A DNA stretch of 64,000 bases from Rhizobium mongolense subsp. loessense. GTDB taxonomy: Bacteria; Pseudomonadota; Alphaproteobacteria; Rhizobiales; Rhizobiaceae. Shown here one piece after another: positions 34,054 to 42,416 of this stretch. Each line of letters opens with the position of its first letter. Within the stretch, counting starts at the first letter, position 1. The translations under genes and the position numbers were made by a program. The notes under the pieces were generated by a model. That model was not told the DNA's origin and searched no databases. It worked only from the letters and a program-made list of their open reading frames with translations. Location: NCBI RefSeq assembly GCF_900099775.1, contig NZ_FMTM01000005.1, positions 372,001 through 436,000 of the forward strand, written 5' to 3'.

Positions 34054-35169
34054 TTAGAGCGCAAGCCGCGAGCGCTGCCGCAACAATATCCAGAGGAAGA
34101 AGGGTCCGCCGACAGCAGCCGTGATGATGCCGATCGGCAATTCGGCGGGCGCGACGATGGTGCGCGCCAGAACGTCGGCGAAGATCAGGAGCGAGCCGCC
34201 GAGGAGAGCGGAGGCTGGCAGCAAATAGCGATGGTCGGGGCCGATGATCATGCGCAGCAGGTGCGGTACGACAATGCCGACAAAACCAATACCACCGCTG
34301 ACGGCAACCGACGCGCCGGTTGCGGCGGCAACGGCCACGATCGCGATATTCTTCAGCCGCTGGACCGGGACGCCCATATGAAACGCCGCCGCTTCTCCAA
34401 GGGTGATGGCATTCAGTCCGCGCGCCATGAAGGGCAGGACTGTGAAGGATGCCAGAACGATCGGGGCGGCGGCGGCGATCTTCATCCAGGTTGCGCCTGC
34501 GAGCGAGCCCATGGACCAGAATGTGAGGTCGCGAAGCTGCTGGTCGTTGGCGATATAGGTCAGCAGACCTGTCATCGCACCGGTCAGCGCTGCGAGCGCG
34601 ATCCCCGCCAGCAGCATCGTGGCGACCGAGGTCTGGCCATTGGTCGTTGCGATCCGGTAAAGCAGCACCGTCGTAACAAGGCCACCGCCGAAAGCTGCAA
34701 CCGGCATGGCATAGATGCCGAGCAGTCCAAGGAACGGCATGGCGATCGTTCCGCCGAGCACGATCATCACGACGGCGCCGAAGCTCGCTCCGGACGACAC
34801 GCCGACGAGGCCGGGATCGGCAAGCGGATTGCGGAACAGTCCCTGCATCACAGCACCGGAGACGGCGAGCGAGCCGCCGACGAGAAAGCCGAGGATCGCC
34901 CGCGGCATCCGGATATCGAAGATGATGATCCGGTCGCGCATGTTGAGCGCTGCCTCCGAACCCGCCACGTTTGCAATTACGTCGACGATCGAGGCGTCCG
35001 AGGCGCCGGTCGTCACCGAAAACAGCAGCGAGAAGACGGAACCGACGACGAGCAGGCCGATCACGAGGAACGCCAGCCGCCCCCGATCGCCTGCCTCGCG
35101 ATGCTCGCGAAGCGCGGCTATCGAAAAAAGTGATCGTTTCTGTCTCGTCATGGCGTCCAGCAGGGTCAT
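34054..35169 (-). CDS. hmuU: Haem ABC transporter permease HmuU
   Basis: The 371-residue FecCD/BtuC-family permease has about ten helices and family motifs such as RMPRAILGFLVGGSLAVSGAVMQGLFRNPLADPGLVGVSSGA and GFVGIVVPHLLR. The start is 1 base from the hmuT stop, so the genes are coupled. The hydrophilic N-terminus of about 35 residues is longer than in many relatives. Confidence 0.93.
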   Translation of the reverse strand: MTLLDAMTRQKRSLFSIAALREHREAGDRGRLAFLVIGLLVVGSVFSLLFSVTTGASDASIVDVIANVAGSEAALNMRDRIIIFDIRMPRAILGFLVGGSLAVSGAVMQGLFRNPLADPGLVGVSSGASFGAVVMIVLGGTIAMPFLGLLGIYAMPVAAFGGGLVTTVLLYRIATTNGQTSVATMLLAGIALAALTGAMTGLLTYIANDQQLRDLTFWSMGSLAGATWMKIAAAAPIVLASFTVLPFMARGLNAITLGEAAAFHMGVPVQRLKNIAIVAVAAATGASVAVSGGIGFVGIVVPHLLRMIIGPDHRYLLPASALLGGSLLIFADVLARTIVAPAELPIGIITAAVGGPFFLWILLRQRSRLAL

Positions 35170-35170
35170 C

Positions 35171-36097
35171 TTAGCCCCCGTAGATGGCCGCGTTCAGTTC
35201 GCGGACGGCGCCTGCGGTGCGCGGGCCAAAGCCGAGCAGGTGCAGGCCATCCATGCGGATGACGGCCTTCTTCTGGGCCGCGGGGGTCAGCGCGAGCGCC
35301 GGCTGCTTGAAGAGGTCATCGTTGGCGGCCGCGTGACCGCCCTGACGGTTCATCATCAAGATCACATCGGGCCTTGCCTCGACGATCGCCTCATCGGTCA
35401 CCGGCTTGTAGCCAGAGAAGCTGCCGACGGCATTGATGGCGCCCGCGAGCTTGATGATACCATCAGCCGCCGTTTCCGTGCCGGAGGCCATGATCTTGCC
35501 GCCCTGCGTACTGAGGATGAAAAGCACGCGCTTGCGCTCCGCTTCCGGCCGCTTGCCGGCATCGGCGATTGCAGCATCCAGATCGGCGCCGACCTTGGTT
35601 TCCAGCGCCCTGGCCTTGTCGGGCACGGCAAGCAGCGCGCCGATCTTGTCGATCTTCGTCAGGATGCCTTCGCGATCGTAGGTACTCGGAACCGTCTCGA
35701 ACGGCACGCTGGCATTCTTCAGGACGGTCAGCGCTTCCGGCGGACCCGATCCTTCAACAGCGATGATCGCGGTCGGGTTGACGGCAAGGATGCCTTCCGG
35801 CGAGAGAGCCCGCATATAGCCCACGTCCGGCAGCTTCATGGCCGCTTCGGGATAGGTGCTGGTGGAATCGCGGGCGATGAGGCGGCTTTCTTCGCCGAGT
35901 GCATAGACGATTTCCGTCACGTCGCCGCCGACGGCGACGAGGCGCGAGGTGTTGATCTTTTTCGGTTCCTCGGCCTGCACCGCCTGGATGAAGCCATTTT
36001 CCGCCGTTGCAGCGGGCAGCAAAGGCAGCGCCATGACGGCCGCCGTCAGCGTCAGTTTCCAAAGCCGGAGGCGGCGCAAGTTCGAAGGTATTTTCAT
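35171..36097 (-). CDS. hmuT: Periplasmic haem-binding protein HmuT
   Basis: The 308-residue protein from ATG 36097 (AAGGAG at 9 bases) has a Sec signal peptide (LTLTAAVMALPLLPAATA) and a BtuF/FhuD-type fold (RLVAVGGDVTEIVYALGEESRLIARDSTSTYP with the Tyr used for haem ligation in relatives). It hands haem from the outer-membrane receptor to HmuUV. No haem receptor gene is in the window. Confidence 0.92.
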   Translation of the reverse strand: MKIPSNLRRLRLWKLTLTAAVMALPLLPAATAENGFIQAVQAEEPKKINTSRLVAVGGDVTEIVYALGEESRLIARDSTSTYPEAAMKLPDVGYMRALSPEGILAVNPTAIIAVEGSGPPEALTVLKNASVPFETVPSTYDREGILTKIDKIGALLAVPDKARALETKVGADLDAAIADAGKRPEAERKRVLFILSTQGGKIMASGTETAADGIIKLAGAINAVGSFSGYKPVTDEAIVEARPDVILMMNRQGGHAAANDDLFKQPALALTPAAQKKAVIRMDGLHLLGFGPRTAGAVRELNAAIYGG

Positions 36098-36108
36098 CGT
36101 TCCGCTCC

Positions 36109-37161
36109 TTACGCTGCGATGCTCGTTCCAGCCTTCGGCAGGCTTTCGATGACCTCGCGCCAATCGGTACGCTCGTCGAAACCTTCCTTCCGCTTGCCGA
36201 AGAACTGGATGATCATTTCGCCCTTGGCGTCATAGGCTTCCAGCGAAGTGACGTGGCCATCCTTGGTGGGCTTGCGCACCGCCCATGTCTCGACGATGTG
36301 GTCGTGGCGAAGGTGCAGGTGGAAGGTCGGATCCATGATGTTGATCCAAGGTCCCATCGCCTGAACGTTGAAGATCGGGCCGGAATGGATCTGCACGATG
36401 CCGTTGTTTGCGACAAAGCACATGATCGGCAGACCGGCTTTGACGGAGGCGTGCAACATCTCGGCCGTCGCCGTGTGGCCGAGCTTCCAGGCGTAATCGT
36501 CGCCCACCGTGCGTAGCGCGGCCTGGCGGCCGATTTTCAGGCGCTTCAGCATGCCGAAGAATTCATGCGTGTCTGTGAGCTTGCTCCAGTTGTCGCGCAG
36601 CTCGTCGCGGCCGACGTCGCCGCTCTCATCCTCTGAAGCGGAGATCTCTGCTTCGACGAATTCCTGCGACTGGTCGTCGAGCTTCAGATCAGCGACGATC
36701 GAGCGGTAGGCCTCGACGTTCGAATTCGGGCGCAGATGTACCTTGTGGACCGCGTTGCCCGTCTTGTCGAAATACTGCAGGCTGAGGCGTTCCTCGTCGC
36801 CATTCTTCTTCGTGACGGCAAAGCCATATGCCCAGCGGCTCGGGAAGATGCGAAGGTCGATGCTTTCGCCGAGCACGATTGCGCTCTGCATGCCCATTTT
36901 GATGTTTTCGAAGACGCCGATCTTTTCGTGGACCGCACTTTCATTGCGCGACAGCGCCATGACTTCGCCGAGGTCGGCCACGCGCTCCAGAAGCTTCAGC
37001 GCGCTGGCGTCGATGCGGATCGCGGAAATGCCGACTTCGGCGGCGACGAGGGCCCCTTCGGAAATGTTCAGCCGCGCTGCGATATCGCGCTCGCGCATCT
37101 GCGGATTTTCGGCGCGGAACGCGCGAATTTCGGCCGGTGCCGGTCTGGTCTCATCAGTCAT
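36109..37161 (-). CDS. hmuS: Haem-processing protein HmuS (HemS/ChuX family)
   Basis: The 350-residue cytoplasmic protein is built from two HemS-like repeats. The C-terminal repeat contains HSGPIFNVQAMGPWINIMDPTFHLHLRHDHI with His and Arg residues of the haem pocket. Relatives carry or degrade haem after import. It follows hmuP by 9 bases and precedes hmuT by 11. Confidence 0.92.
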   Translation of the reverse strand: MTDETRPAPAEIRAFRAENPQMRERDIAARLNISEGALVAAEVGISAIRIDASALKLLERVADLGEVMALSRNESAVHEKIGVFENIKMGMQSAIVLGESIDLRIFPSRWAYGFAVTKKNGDEERLSLQYFDKTGNAVHKVHLRPNSNVEAYRSIVADLKLDDQSQEFVEAEISASEDESGDVGRDELRDNWSKLTDTHEFFGMLKRLKIGRQAALRTVGDDYAWKLGHTATAEMLHASVKAGLPIMCFVANNGIVQIHSGPIFNVQAMGPWINIMDPTFHLHLRHDHIVETWAVRKPTKDGHVTSLEAYDAKGEMIIQFFGKRKEGFDERTDWREVIESLPKAGTSIAA

Positions 37162-37170
37162 CTGCTACCC

Positions 37171-37350
37171 TTACTTATTGAGAATGAGTTTGCCCTGCCG
37201 GGTAATTTTCATGCGGTAGACCACGCCGTCATGCCGGATCATGATCTCGTTCGCGCCGCGGAAAATGTCCGCGCTTTCGATGGTGCGAATTTCGGCCGCC
37301 TCCCGCGGGAGAGGTGCATGCTTAAAGGTATCTGGCTTCTCAACCATCAT
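37171..37350 (-). CDS. hmuP: HmuP/HemP, small haem-uptake regulator
   Basis: The 59-residue protein ends in the family core EIMIRHDGVVYRMKITRQGKLILNK. In Bradyrhizobium HmuP activates haem-uptake genes together with Irr. The longer frame would start at TTG 37362; ATG 37350 or 37347 is preferred. It is first in the hmuPSTUV operon. A 7-bp hairpin (GCCGGAG 37374-37380 / CTCCGGC 37390-37396) lies in its leader. Confidence 0.88.
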   Translation of the reverse strand: MMVEKPDTFKHAPLPREAAEIRTIESADIFRGANEIMIRHDGVVYRMKITRQGKLILNK

Positions 37351-37412
37351 TTCGGTTGGCAATTTCCGCTGGTGCCGGAGCTTGTTTTCCTCCGGCCTTT
37401 ATACATTTATCT

Positions 37413-37427
37413 TGACTTTCATAGTCA
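37413..37427. promoter_or_regulatory. IRO-type iron box (TGA-N9-TCA) at the hmuP promoter
   Basis: TGACTTTCATAGTCA fits the IRO motif TGA-N9-TCA bound by the rhizobial iron regulator RirA. On the minus strand it overlaps the -10 element of a plausible promoter (TTGCGT, 17 bases, TATGAA), which suits repression of hmuPSTUV under iron sufficiency. The same site could affect the divergent gene at 37494. Confidence 0.65.
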
Positions 37428-37493
37428 CCATTTTCTAAAGACGCAATAGAAGACTTATAAACTCAAGTTTTAGAAATTACATGGAGAAGCGTG

Positions 37494-37937
37494 ATGACGG
37501 CGGGCAGATTTGCGGCACTTGTGGCAGGCGGATTGATGGCGGCCGGAAGTCTTTGCTCTGCTCATGCACAGGACGCCGCCACGGCCGCCCCGGCGAATGC
37601 CCTCGAAGTCGAGTTGAATGCGCTGACGCCCTCGCAGAAGGGCTGCATGATGACCTTCGTGGCGCTCAACAAGCTTGCGGCACCCGTCAACAAGATCTCT
37701 TTCGAGCTTGCCTTTTTCAACGACAAGAACGCCGTCGATAAGATCACTGTGCTCGACTTCCGCGATCTGCCGCAGGGCAAGAAGCGCGTGCGGCAGTTCG
37801 ACATGCCGAATGTGAAGTGCGAGGCCGTGACCCGCATTCTCATCAACGATACGCCGGTCTGCGACGGCCCGGCAGCGGGCGAATGCATGAAAGGTCTCGT
37901 TACCCGTTCGCAGACTTCCGTTCCCTTCGAGGGGTGA
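37494..37937 (+). CDS. Secreted protein of unknown function, haem-locus
   Basis: The 147-residue protein has a clear signal peptide (LVAGGLMAAGSLCSAHAQ) and four Cys in the mature part (KGCMMTF, VKCEAVT, PVCDGP, GECMKG), which could form two disulfides. GGAG at 7 bases supports ATG 37494. It is divergent from hmuP across an iron box and lies before tonB, so a periplasmic role in haem or iron uptake is likely but unproven. I do not recognise its family. Confidence 0.75.
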   Translation: MTAGRFAALVAGGLMAAGSLCSAHAQDAATAAPANALEVELNALTPSQKGCMMTFVALNKLAAPVNKISFELAFFNDKNAVDKITVLDFRDLPQGKKRVRQFDMPNVKCEAVTRILINDTPVCDGPAAGECMKGLVTRSQTSVPFEG

Positions 37938-37999
37938 GCAATTCACGCTGGGGATGATCTCCGGCGGGCTTCAGTTTCAAACCGGCCGGGGCAGGACAC

Positions 38000-39280
38000 A
38001 TGGCAGTTTCAGCGAAATCCAGGTCGCGACGCGATTTCATCGTGGAGCAGGATGCTGACGGTTTGAACGACAATATGCCGGGGATCCATCCCGGTCATGA
38101 AATGCCCGAGCTGCGCAGTGCGCAGCGCCAGCCCGCCGCAGAAGCCGTGATCCACTATGCGCGCCTCTCGTTGATCGGATCTTTCCCGGAGCATCCCCAA
38201 GCGCAGAAGACAGCGGCGGCAGACGCGCCGCCGATGGACCATGGTGCCCTTGAAAAGCAGGCAAGCGAACCGAAGCCGAGCAAGCGACGCGTCGCCGCTG
38301 CCTGCCTGACGTCCTTTGCGTTTCACGCCATCCTCGTCACGGCCCTTGCAATCGGCTTCGTCGTAACCCCCCACGACCCGGAGGAGGAAGCGGGCGAAGC
38401 CGTGAGCGTCGTCATCCTCGGCGATTCCGAAGCCGACCAGGCCTCCGCCGGCGATCCGGATCTGCAGGTCGAACCGCAGCCGGAAGAAATAGTCGCCGAA
38501 ACGGTGCAGCCGCAGACTGTTCAGCCGACGGAAGTCCAACCGCCGGAGGTTCCACCGGAAACGGTGCAGCCGACCCAGGCGGAGGCCGTACCGCCAATGC
38601 AGGAGGTTACTCGCGTCTCCCCCGAGACGGTGACGACGGCGGAGCCTGAGGTGCTGACGTCGAATGTTCCTGCTGTGACCTCGGTCGTGCAGCCGATGGC
38701 CACGGAGACACCGGAAGAATTGAAGTCTGTCGAGCCGGTCGAGACCGCCGAAGCGCTGCCGGAGCCGGTGCAGCCGGAAGAGGCACCGACGCCAACAGCC
38801 AAGCCGAAGGCTGAAAAGCCGAAGCCGGCGGAAAAGAAGCAGCCGCCGAAGAAGACGGAACAGAAGGTTGCCGGCTCCCAAGGCGAGAGCAAGGAGGATT
38901 CCAGGCGAGGGGCCAGCGATGGAAGCGAGACGGCAAATTCCGACCAGAACTCGCGTAGCGCCGGGAGCTCCGGCGGAGCTGGAAGCGCAGCCGTTGCCAA
39001 TTATCCCGGCAAGGTGCAGTCGCGCATTCGGCGCGCCGTCAAGGTGCCCACGGAGTATAAGCGGATGAGCGCTTCCATGAGTGTCCGCGTGCGCCTGACG
39101 ATCGGCGGCGACGGTTCGCTGGCGTCTCTTTCCGTCGCGCGCAGCTCCGGAATTCCCGAGTTGGATCAGGCGGTTGTGGCCGGCGTGCGCCGGGCGTCGC
39201 CGTTCCCGCCGCTGCCTTCCGAGTGGGGCAAACCGAGCTGGACCTTCACGCAAGACGTGCAGATCTCGGGTCGGCGATAA
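38000..39280 (+). CDS. tonB: TonB energy transducer
   Basis: The 426-residue protein has about 95 cytoplasmic residues, then one membrane helix (CLTSFAFHAILVTALAIGFVV). A long Pro/Glu/Val-rich periplasmic rod (about residues 155-300, with repeats like VQPxEVxPPE) follows, with a KPxxKP-type stretch and a C-terminal TonB domain (NYPGKVQSRIRRAVKVP ... PLPSEWG). It couples proton-motive force to outer-membrane haem or siderophore receptors. The cytoplasmic extension is unusually long for TonB. ExoB/ExbD partners are not in the window. Confidence 0.9.
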   Translation: MAVSAKSRSRRDFIVEQDADGLNDNMPGIHPGHEMPELRSAQRQPAAEAVIHYARLSLIGSFPEHPQAQKTAAADAPPMDHGALEKQASEPKPSKRRVAAACLTSFAFHAILVTALAIGFVVTPHDPEEEAGEAVSVVILGDSEADQASAGDPDLQVEPQPEEIVAETVQPQTVQPTEVQPPEVPPETVQPTQAEAVPPMQEVTRVSPETVTTAEPEVLTSNVPAVTSVVQPMATETPEELKSVEPVETAEALPEPVQPEEAPTPTAKPKAEKPKPAEKKQPPKKTEQKVAGSQGESKEDSRRGASDGSETANSDQNSRSAGSSGGAGSAAVANYPGKVQSRIRRAVKVPTEYKRMSASMSVRVRLTIGGDGSLASLSVARSSGIPELDQAVVAGVRRASPFPPLPSEWGKPSWTFTQDVQISGRR

Positions 39281-39389
39281 AATATGATAAAAATCGTCAA
39301 CTTTATACTTTACTCCAAAAATCAAGTTTAATAAGGTCCCTTCGCGCACGTTAGAATCGTGTGACGATCAACGAGCGAACGGGTGATGA

Positions 39390-39803
39390 ATGGCTCGGAA
39401 GGTGAAGAAGGGATCTAACCGGGAAATCCGCGTCAGTGCGGATGTGGCAGCGCAGACGGCGCAGCAATCTTCCGGCGGATCTAAACTGGATGGCCGCAGT
39501 TTCCTCTATGTCGGCGGCCGCGATTGCCAGGTGGCGCATCTCCGCCAGATCGCGAGCAGCTTCGGTGCCGAACTGATCCATCATGACGGCGGGCTGCGCG
39601 AGGCGGTCTCGCGGATCGATACGGTTCTTCCTTCCGTTGACTGCGTGTTCTGCCCGATCGACTGTATCAGCCACGATGCCTGCCTACGGGTTAAGACCGG
39701 CTGCAAGAAGTTCGGCAAGGCTTTCATTCCGCTGCGCAATGGCAGCAAATCGAGCCTTGAGCGTGCGCTGCAGACCATGAACGAACGAGACAATTCCCGA
39801 TGA
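39390..39803 (+). CDS. DUF2325 protein
   Basis: The 137-residue protein has a DUF2325 core: FLYVGGRDCQVAHLRQIASSFGAELIHHDGG, and a Cys-rich centre (CVFCPIDCISHDACLRVKTGCKK) that could bind metal or act in redox. It is first in a four-gene operon with an 88-residue protein, a haem monooxygenase and a VOC protein; the next gene overlaps it by four bases. Its role is unknown. Confidence 0.8.
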   Translation: MARKVKKGSNREIRVSADVAAQTAQQSSGGSKLDGRSFLYVGGRDCQVAHLRQIASSFGAELIHHDGGLREAVSRIDTVLPSVDCVFCPIDCISHDACLRVKTGCKKFGKAFIPLRNGSKSSLERALQTMNERDNSR

Positions 39804-40066
39804 AAGACCAGCGCCCTGACGGGTTCATGATGATCGGCCTGCATAAGCTCGCCGCGCAGAATGGCGACGGCCTCGTGCCCGAGCTCTACGATCTCTTGGT
39901 GAAAAATGCCGAGCGCCAGCAGCTTTATCCGAATGTGACGGAGTTTCCCGTCTGGGAAGCGCGCATGCCGGGAGAAAAGACCGATGCCGCGCTTGGCCGC
40001 GAGGCGGCAAACGGCAATAATGTCGTTGCCTTCCCGCAGGCCCGCGCGGACGGCAGGAAGTTTTGA
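39800..40066 (+). CDS. Small protein of unknown function in the haem-monooxygenase operon
   Basis: The 88-residue soluble protein starts inside the stop of the DUF2325 gene (ATGA overlap) and ends 10 bases before the haem monooxygenase gene. It is mostly helical in its first half (GLHKLAAQNGDGLVPELYDLLVKNAE). No known domain is seen. Operon position suggests a link to haem or iron handling. Confidence 0.7.
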   Translation: MKDQRPDGFMMIGLHKLAAQNGDGLVPELYDLLVKNAERQQLYPNVTEFPVWEARMPGEKTDAALGREAANGNNVVAFPQARADGRKF

Positions 40067-40076
40067 GGAGCTCCCG

Positions 40077-40391
40077 ATGTATATCGCCATGAACCGCTTC
40101 AAAGTCGCAACCGGCGCCGAGGCGGATTTCGAGAATGTCTGGCGCAACCGCGACTCCAGTCTGGCGCAGGTGCCCGGCTTCGTCGAGTTCCGGCTGCTGC
40201 GCGGCAAGACGGATGCGGAGGAGGGCTATACGCTATTCTCGTCGCACACGGTCTGGCAAAGCGAAGAGGATTTCCAGAACTGGACGAAATCCGAGAGCTT
40301 CCGCGCGGCGCACCGCAACGCGGGTGACCATAAGGTCATGTACAAGGGGCCCCCGGTATTCGAAGGTTTCAACGTCGTGGACGGTATATGA
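40077..40391 (+). CDS. hmuQ: IsdG/HmuQ-type haem-degrading monooxygenase
   Basis: The 104-residue antibiotic-biosynthesis-monooxygenase fold protein has Asn at position 6 (MYIAMNRFKV), Trp in FQNWTKSESF and His in RAAHRNAG. These correspond to the Asn-Trp-His triad of IsdG-type enzymes that open haem to release iron. In Bradyrhizobium the homologues are HmuQ and HmuD. GAGGAG precedes ATG 40077. It would act on haem imported by HmuTUV. Confidence 0.82.
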   Translation: MYIAMNRFKVATGAEADFENVWRNRDSSLAQVPGFVEFRLLRGKTDAEEGYTLFSSHTVWQSEEDFQNWTKSESFRAAHRNAGDHKVMYKGPPVFEGFNVVDGI

Positions 40392-40765
40392 GCAGCGATC
40401 CGGACCGTATCGAAGTTCTGCCGGTCCTGCCGTCGCTCGATATCGCCGAGACGCTTGCCTTTTACCGTGACGAACTCGGCTTTGCGCAGATCGTGCACCA
40501 AACGCCTGACTATCTGATCATCAGGCGCGATGAGATGGAGCTGAATTTCTGGCGCACCGACGATGCCAGCTTGCCGGAGAAGACGTCGATCTACATGCGT
40601 GGCGGGCGCGTTGCGGCCCTCCATGCGGAATATCGCGCGAGGGGCGTCAGGCATCTGACGGATATGCAAGTGCGGCCTTGGAACATGGAGGAATTCTACA
40701 TCCATGATTCGCACGGCAACCTTCTGCGCTTCGGCCGGGTGCCGCAGCGCCAGGAGATCGTTTGA
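40388..40765 (+). CDS. VOC-superfamily (bleomycin-resistance/glyoxalase-like) protein
   Basis: The 125-residue single VOC protein has VLPVLPSLDIAETLAFYRDELGF and ends with FYIHDSHGNLLRFGR, the usual metal-site Glu being absent or moved. Its ATG overlaps the stop of the haem monooxygenase gene, so it is the last gene of that operon. Binding of a small hydrophobic ligand is typical of the family; substrate unknown. Confidence 0.8.
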   Translation: MSSDPDRIEVLPVLPSLDIAETLAFYRDELGFAQIVHQTPDYLIIRRDEMELNFWRTDDASLPEKTSIYMRGGRVAALHAEYRARGVRHLTDMQVRPWNMEEFYIHDSHGNLLRFGRVPQRQEIV

Positions 40766-40906
40766 AAAACGGGGTGGCGGTTTGACGCGGTCCATGATTC
40801 AAACTTCTGATGTGGACGCCAGCAAATCGGGCCTAGATGGCCGCCAAGGTTGGGGGCACCTCGAGCGTCCGTTGTTAGACCAGGCGACACCTTGGAGATT
40901 GGAAAC

Positions 40907-41344
40907 ATGGCGCTCAAGCGGATGGATAACGTAGGAATCGTCGTCGAAGACCTCGAAGGGACGATTGATTTCTTTTGCGAACTCGGCCTCGAGCTCGAAG
41001 GGCGGGCCACGATCGAAGGAGAATGGGCCGGACGTGTCACTGGACTGGGCGATCAGCGTGTCGAGATCGCCATGATGCGCACACCGGACGGCCATAGCCG
41101 GCTCGAGCTCTCCCGCTTCCTTACGCCGCCTGTCGTCGCAGATCACCGGAACGCCCCGGTCAACGCCCTAGGCTACCTCCGCGTCATGTTCGCCGTGGAC
41201 GACATCGACGAGACGCTTGAAAGGCTCCGCACGCGCGGCGCGCAGCTCGAAGGTGAAGTAGTCCAGTATAAAGGCGCGTATCGGCTCTGCTACATCCGTG
41301 GGCCTGAAGGGCTTCTCATAGGACTCGCCCAAGAACTCGGCTGA
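40907..41344 (+). CDS. VOC-superfamily protein (glyoxalase/dioxygenase-like)
   Basis: The 145-residue protein from ATG 40907 has two VOC halves (MDNVGIVVEDLEGTIDFFCELGLELEGR and LRVMFAVDDIDETLERLRTRG ... CYIRGPEGLLIGLAQELG) with the terminal Glu ligand kept as ALA/LAQE. It is 141 bases from the preceding operon and may be transcribed separately. Function unknown. Confidence 0.8.
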   Translation: MALKRMDNVGIVVEDLEGTIDFFCELGLELEGRATIEGEWAGRVTGLGDQRVEIAMMRTPDGHSRLELSRFLTPPVVADHRNAPVNALGYLRVMFAVDDIDETLERLRTRGAQLEGEVVQYKGAYRLCYIRGPEGLLIGLAQELG

Positions 41345-41398
41345 GCGCAATACGAAGACAAATGGCGAAGAGTGTCCAATGTCAGGGAGCACGTCCGA

Positions 41399-41440
41399 GG
41401 CCGACCCGCCTGTTCGAGGACCATCCCTCGACGGTCGGCC
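41399..41440. terminator. Nested hairpin between convergent genes
   Basis: GGCCGACC (41399-41406) pairs with GGTCGGCC (41433-41440), and inside it CGAGG (41415-41419) pairs with CCTCG (41426-41430). It lies between the convergent VOC and DUF423 genes. No T-run, so only a probable transcription end. Confidence 0.45.
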
Positions 41441-41493
41441 GCGTTCTCGCTCGGTCGTAGTCAGCCACTGACGTTCTCAAACGGACTCTAAGC

Positions 41494-41865
41494 TTATGGT
41501 TTGGTGCGCATCAAGCCGCCGGCGGCGATCGCCAGCCAGCCGAGCATCATTGCCCAGCCGCCAGTCGGTGCGGCAAAGGGAAATAGCCCGATCCCCGCAA
41601 AACGCAGCATCACGAGATCGCCGGCAAAAAGCAATGTGCCAACGATGATCAGAAAACCGGCTAGCCGGGCGGTTCTGATCTCCTTAATGCCAATGGCGAG
41701 ACCTAATAGGGCAGGGGCGTGTGCCAGGCACATGGCGGAGGCGGAGGCTGCGAGCGCGGCCTCACCACCACCATGGGCCGCGACGGCCGCAAGTGCCACG
41801 CCTGCGGCGCCGAAAAGACCGGCAAAGACAAAGAAAAGCGGTGCGGCACGCGTGTTCGAGATCAT
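41494..41865 (-). CDS. DUF423 small membrane protein
   Basis: The 123-residue protein has four hydrophobic helices and the family features VFAGLFGAAGVALAAVAAHGG and LFPFAAPTGGWAMMLGW. YgdD of E. coli is a relative. Function unknown. It lies 8 bases downstream of the truncated haemoglobin gene, so both form an operon. Confidence 0.85.
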   Translation of the reverse strand: MISNTRAAPLFFVFAGLFGAAGVALAAVAAHGGGEAALAASASAMCLAHAPALLGLAIGIKEIRTARLAGFLIIVGTLLFAGDLVMLRFAGIGLFPFAAPTGGWAMMLGWLAIAAGGLMRTKP

Positions 41866-41873
41866 GGCGGATA

Positions 41874-42263
41874 CTACTCCCTGTTCTGCATATGAAACGC
41901 CAGCCGTTCGATAGGCGGCCAGATGATCTCACGCAGCTTCTCGTTGACGATCGTCTCGTCCATTGCACGGCGGAAGCAGAGCAGCCACTCGTCACGCTCG
42001 ACCGGGCCGATCGCGGCGACGAAATGGCGGCTGCGCAGCCGCGGATGGCCGCGTTTGTCAGTATAGAGCGGCGGGCCGCCGAGGTAGCCGGTCAGATATT
42101 CGTAGAATTTCTCCTCGCTACCTTTGAGACTCGGCGGATGGAGCGCGCGGACACGCCTTGCCTCCGGCAGCGTGTCCATCAGCTCGTAGAAACGCTGCGT
42201 CAGCGCCCGCACCCCGAGGTCGCCGCCGATCGCCTGATAAAGCGTGATAACTTCTTCCGTCAA
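41874..42263 (-). CDS. Group II truncated haemoglobin
   Basis: The 129-residue globin has the B/E-region pair LTQRFYELMD, the characteristic GGPPLYTDKRGHPRLRSRHF stretch with the proximal His, and the conserved Trp G8 in RDEWLLCFRRAMDE. Group II truncated haemoglobins act in oxygen or nitric-oxide chemistry. Shares an operon with the DUF423 gene. Confidence 0.92.
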   Translation of the reverse strand: MTEEVITLYQAIGGDLGVRALTQRFYELMDTLPEARRVRALHPPSLKGSEEKFYEYLTGYLGGPPLYTDKRGHPRLRSRHFVAAIGPVERDEWLLCFRRAMDETIVNEKLREIIWPPIERLAFHMQNRE

Positions 42264-42389
42264 ATTCCGTCCCCTGAATGCACTTCTTAATGCACTGCTG
42301 CTGCCCTATTCGCAATCGGTTGCGATGCACCGCGGCATTTCGCCCAGGTTGCCTGAGACAGAGCGGTGCCGCAGATTCTGATTGACAAA

Positions 42390-42403
42390 ACCGTCCAGAC
42401 GGT
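42390..42403. promoter_or_regulatory. Perfect palindrome in the TetR-gene promoter (likely operator)
   Basis: ACCGTC-CA-GACGGT lies directly after a -35-like TTGACA (42382-42387) and before an AT-rich -10 region, ending 13 bases before the TetR start. That position suits autorepression and joint control of the SMR gene. Confidence 0.7.
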
Positions 42404-42416
42404 ATTTTTATAGAGC

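Noticed and set aside
38009..39349. 446-codon open frame on the minus strand
   Set aside because: Antisense to tonB; Arg/Leu-rich low-complexity translation from the Pro/Glu-rich coding repeats.
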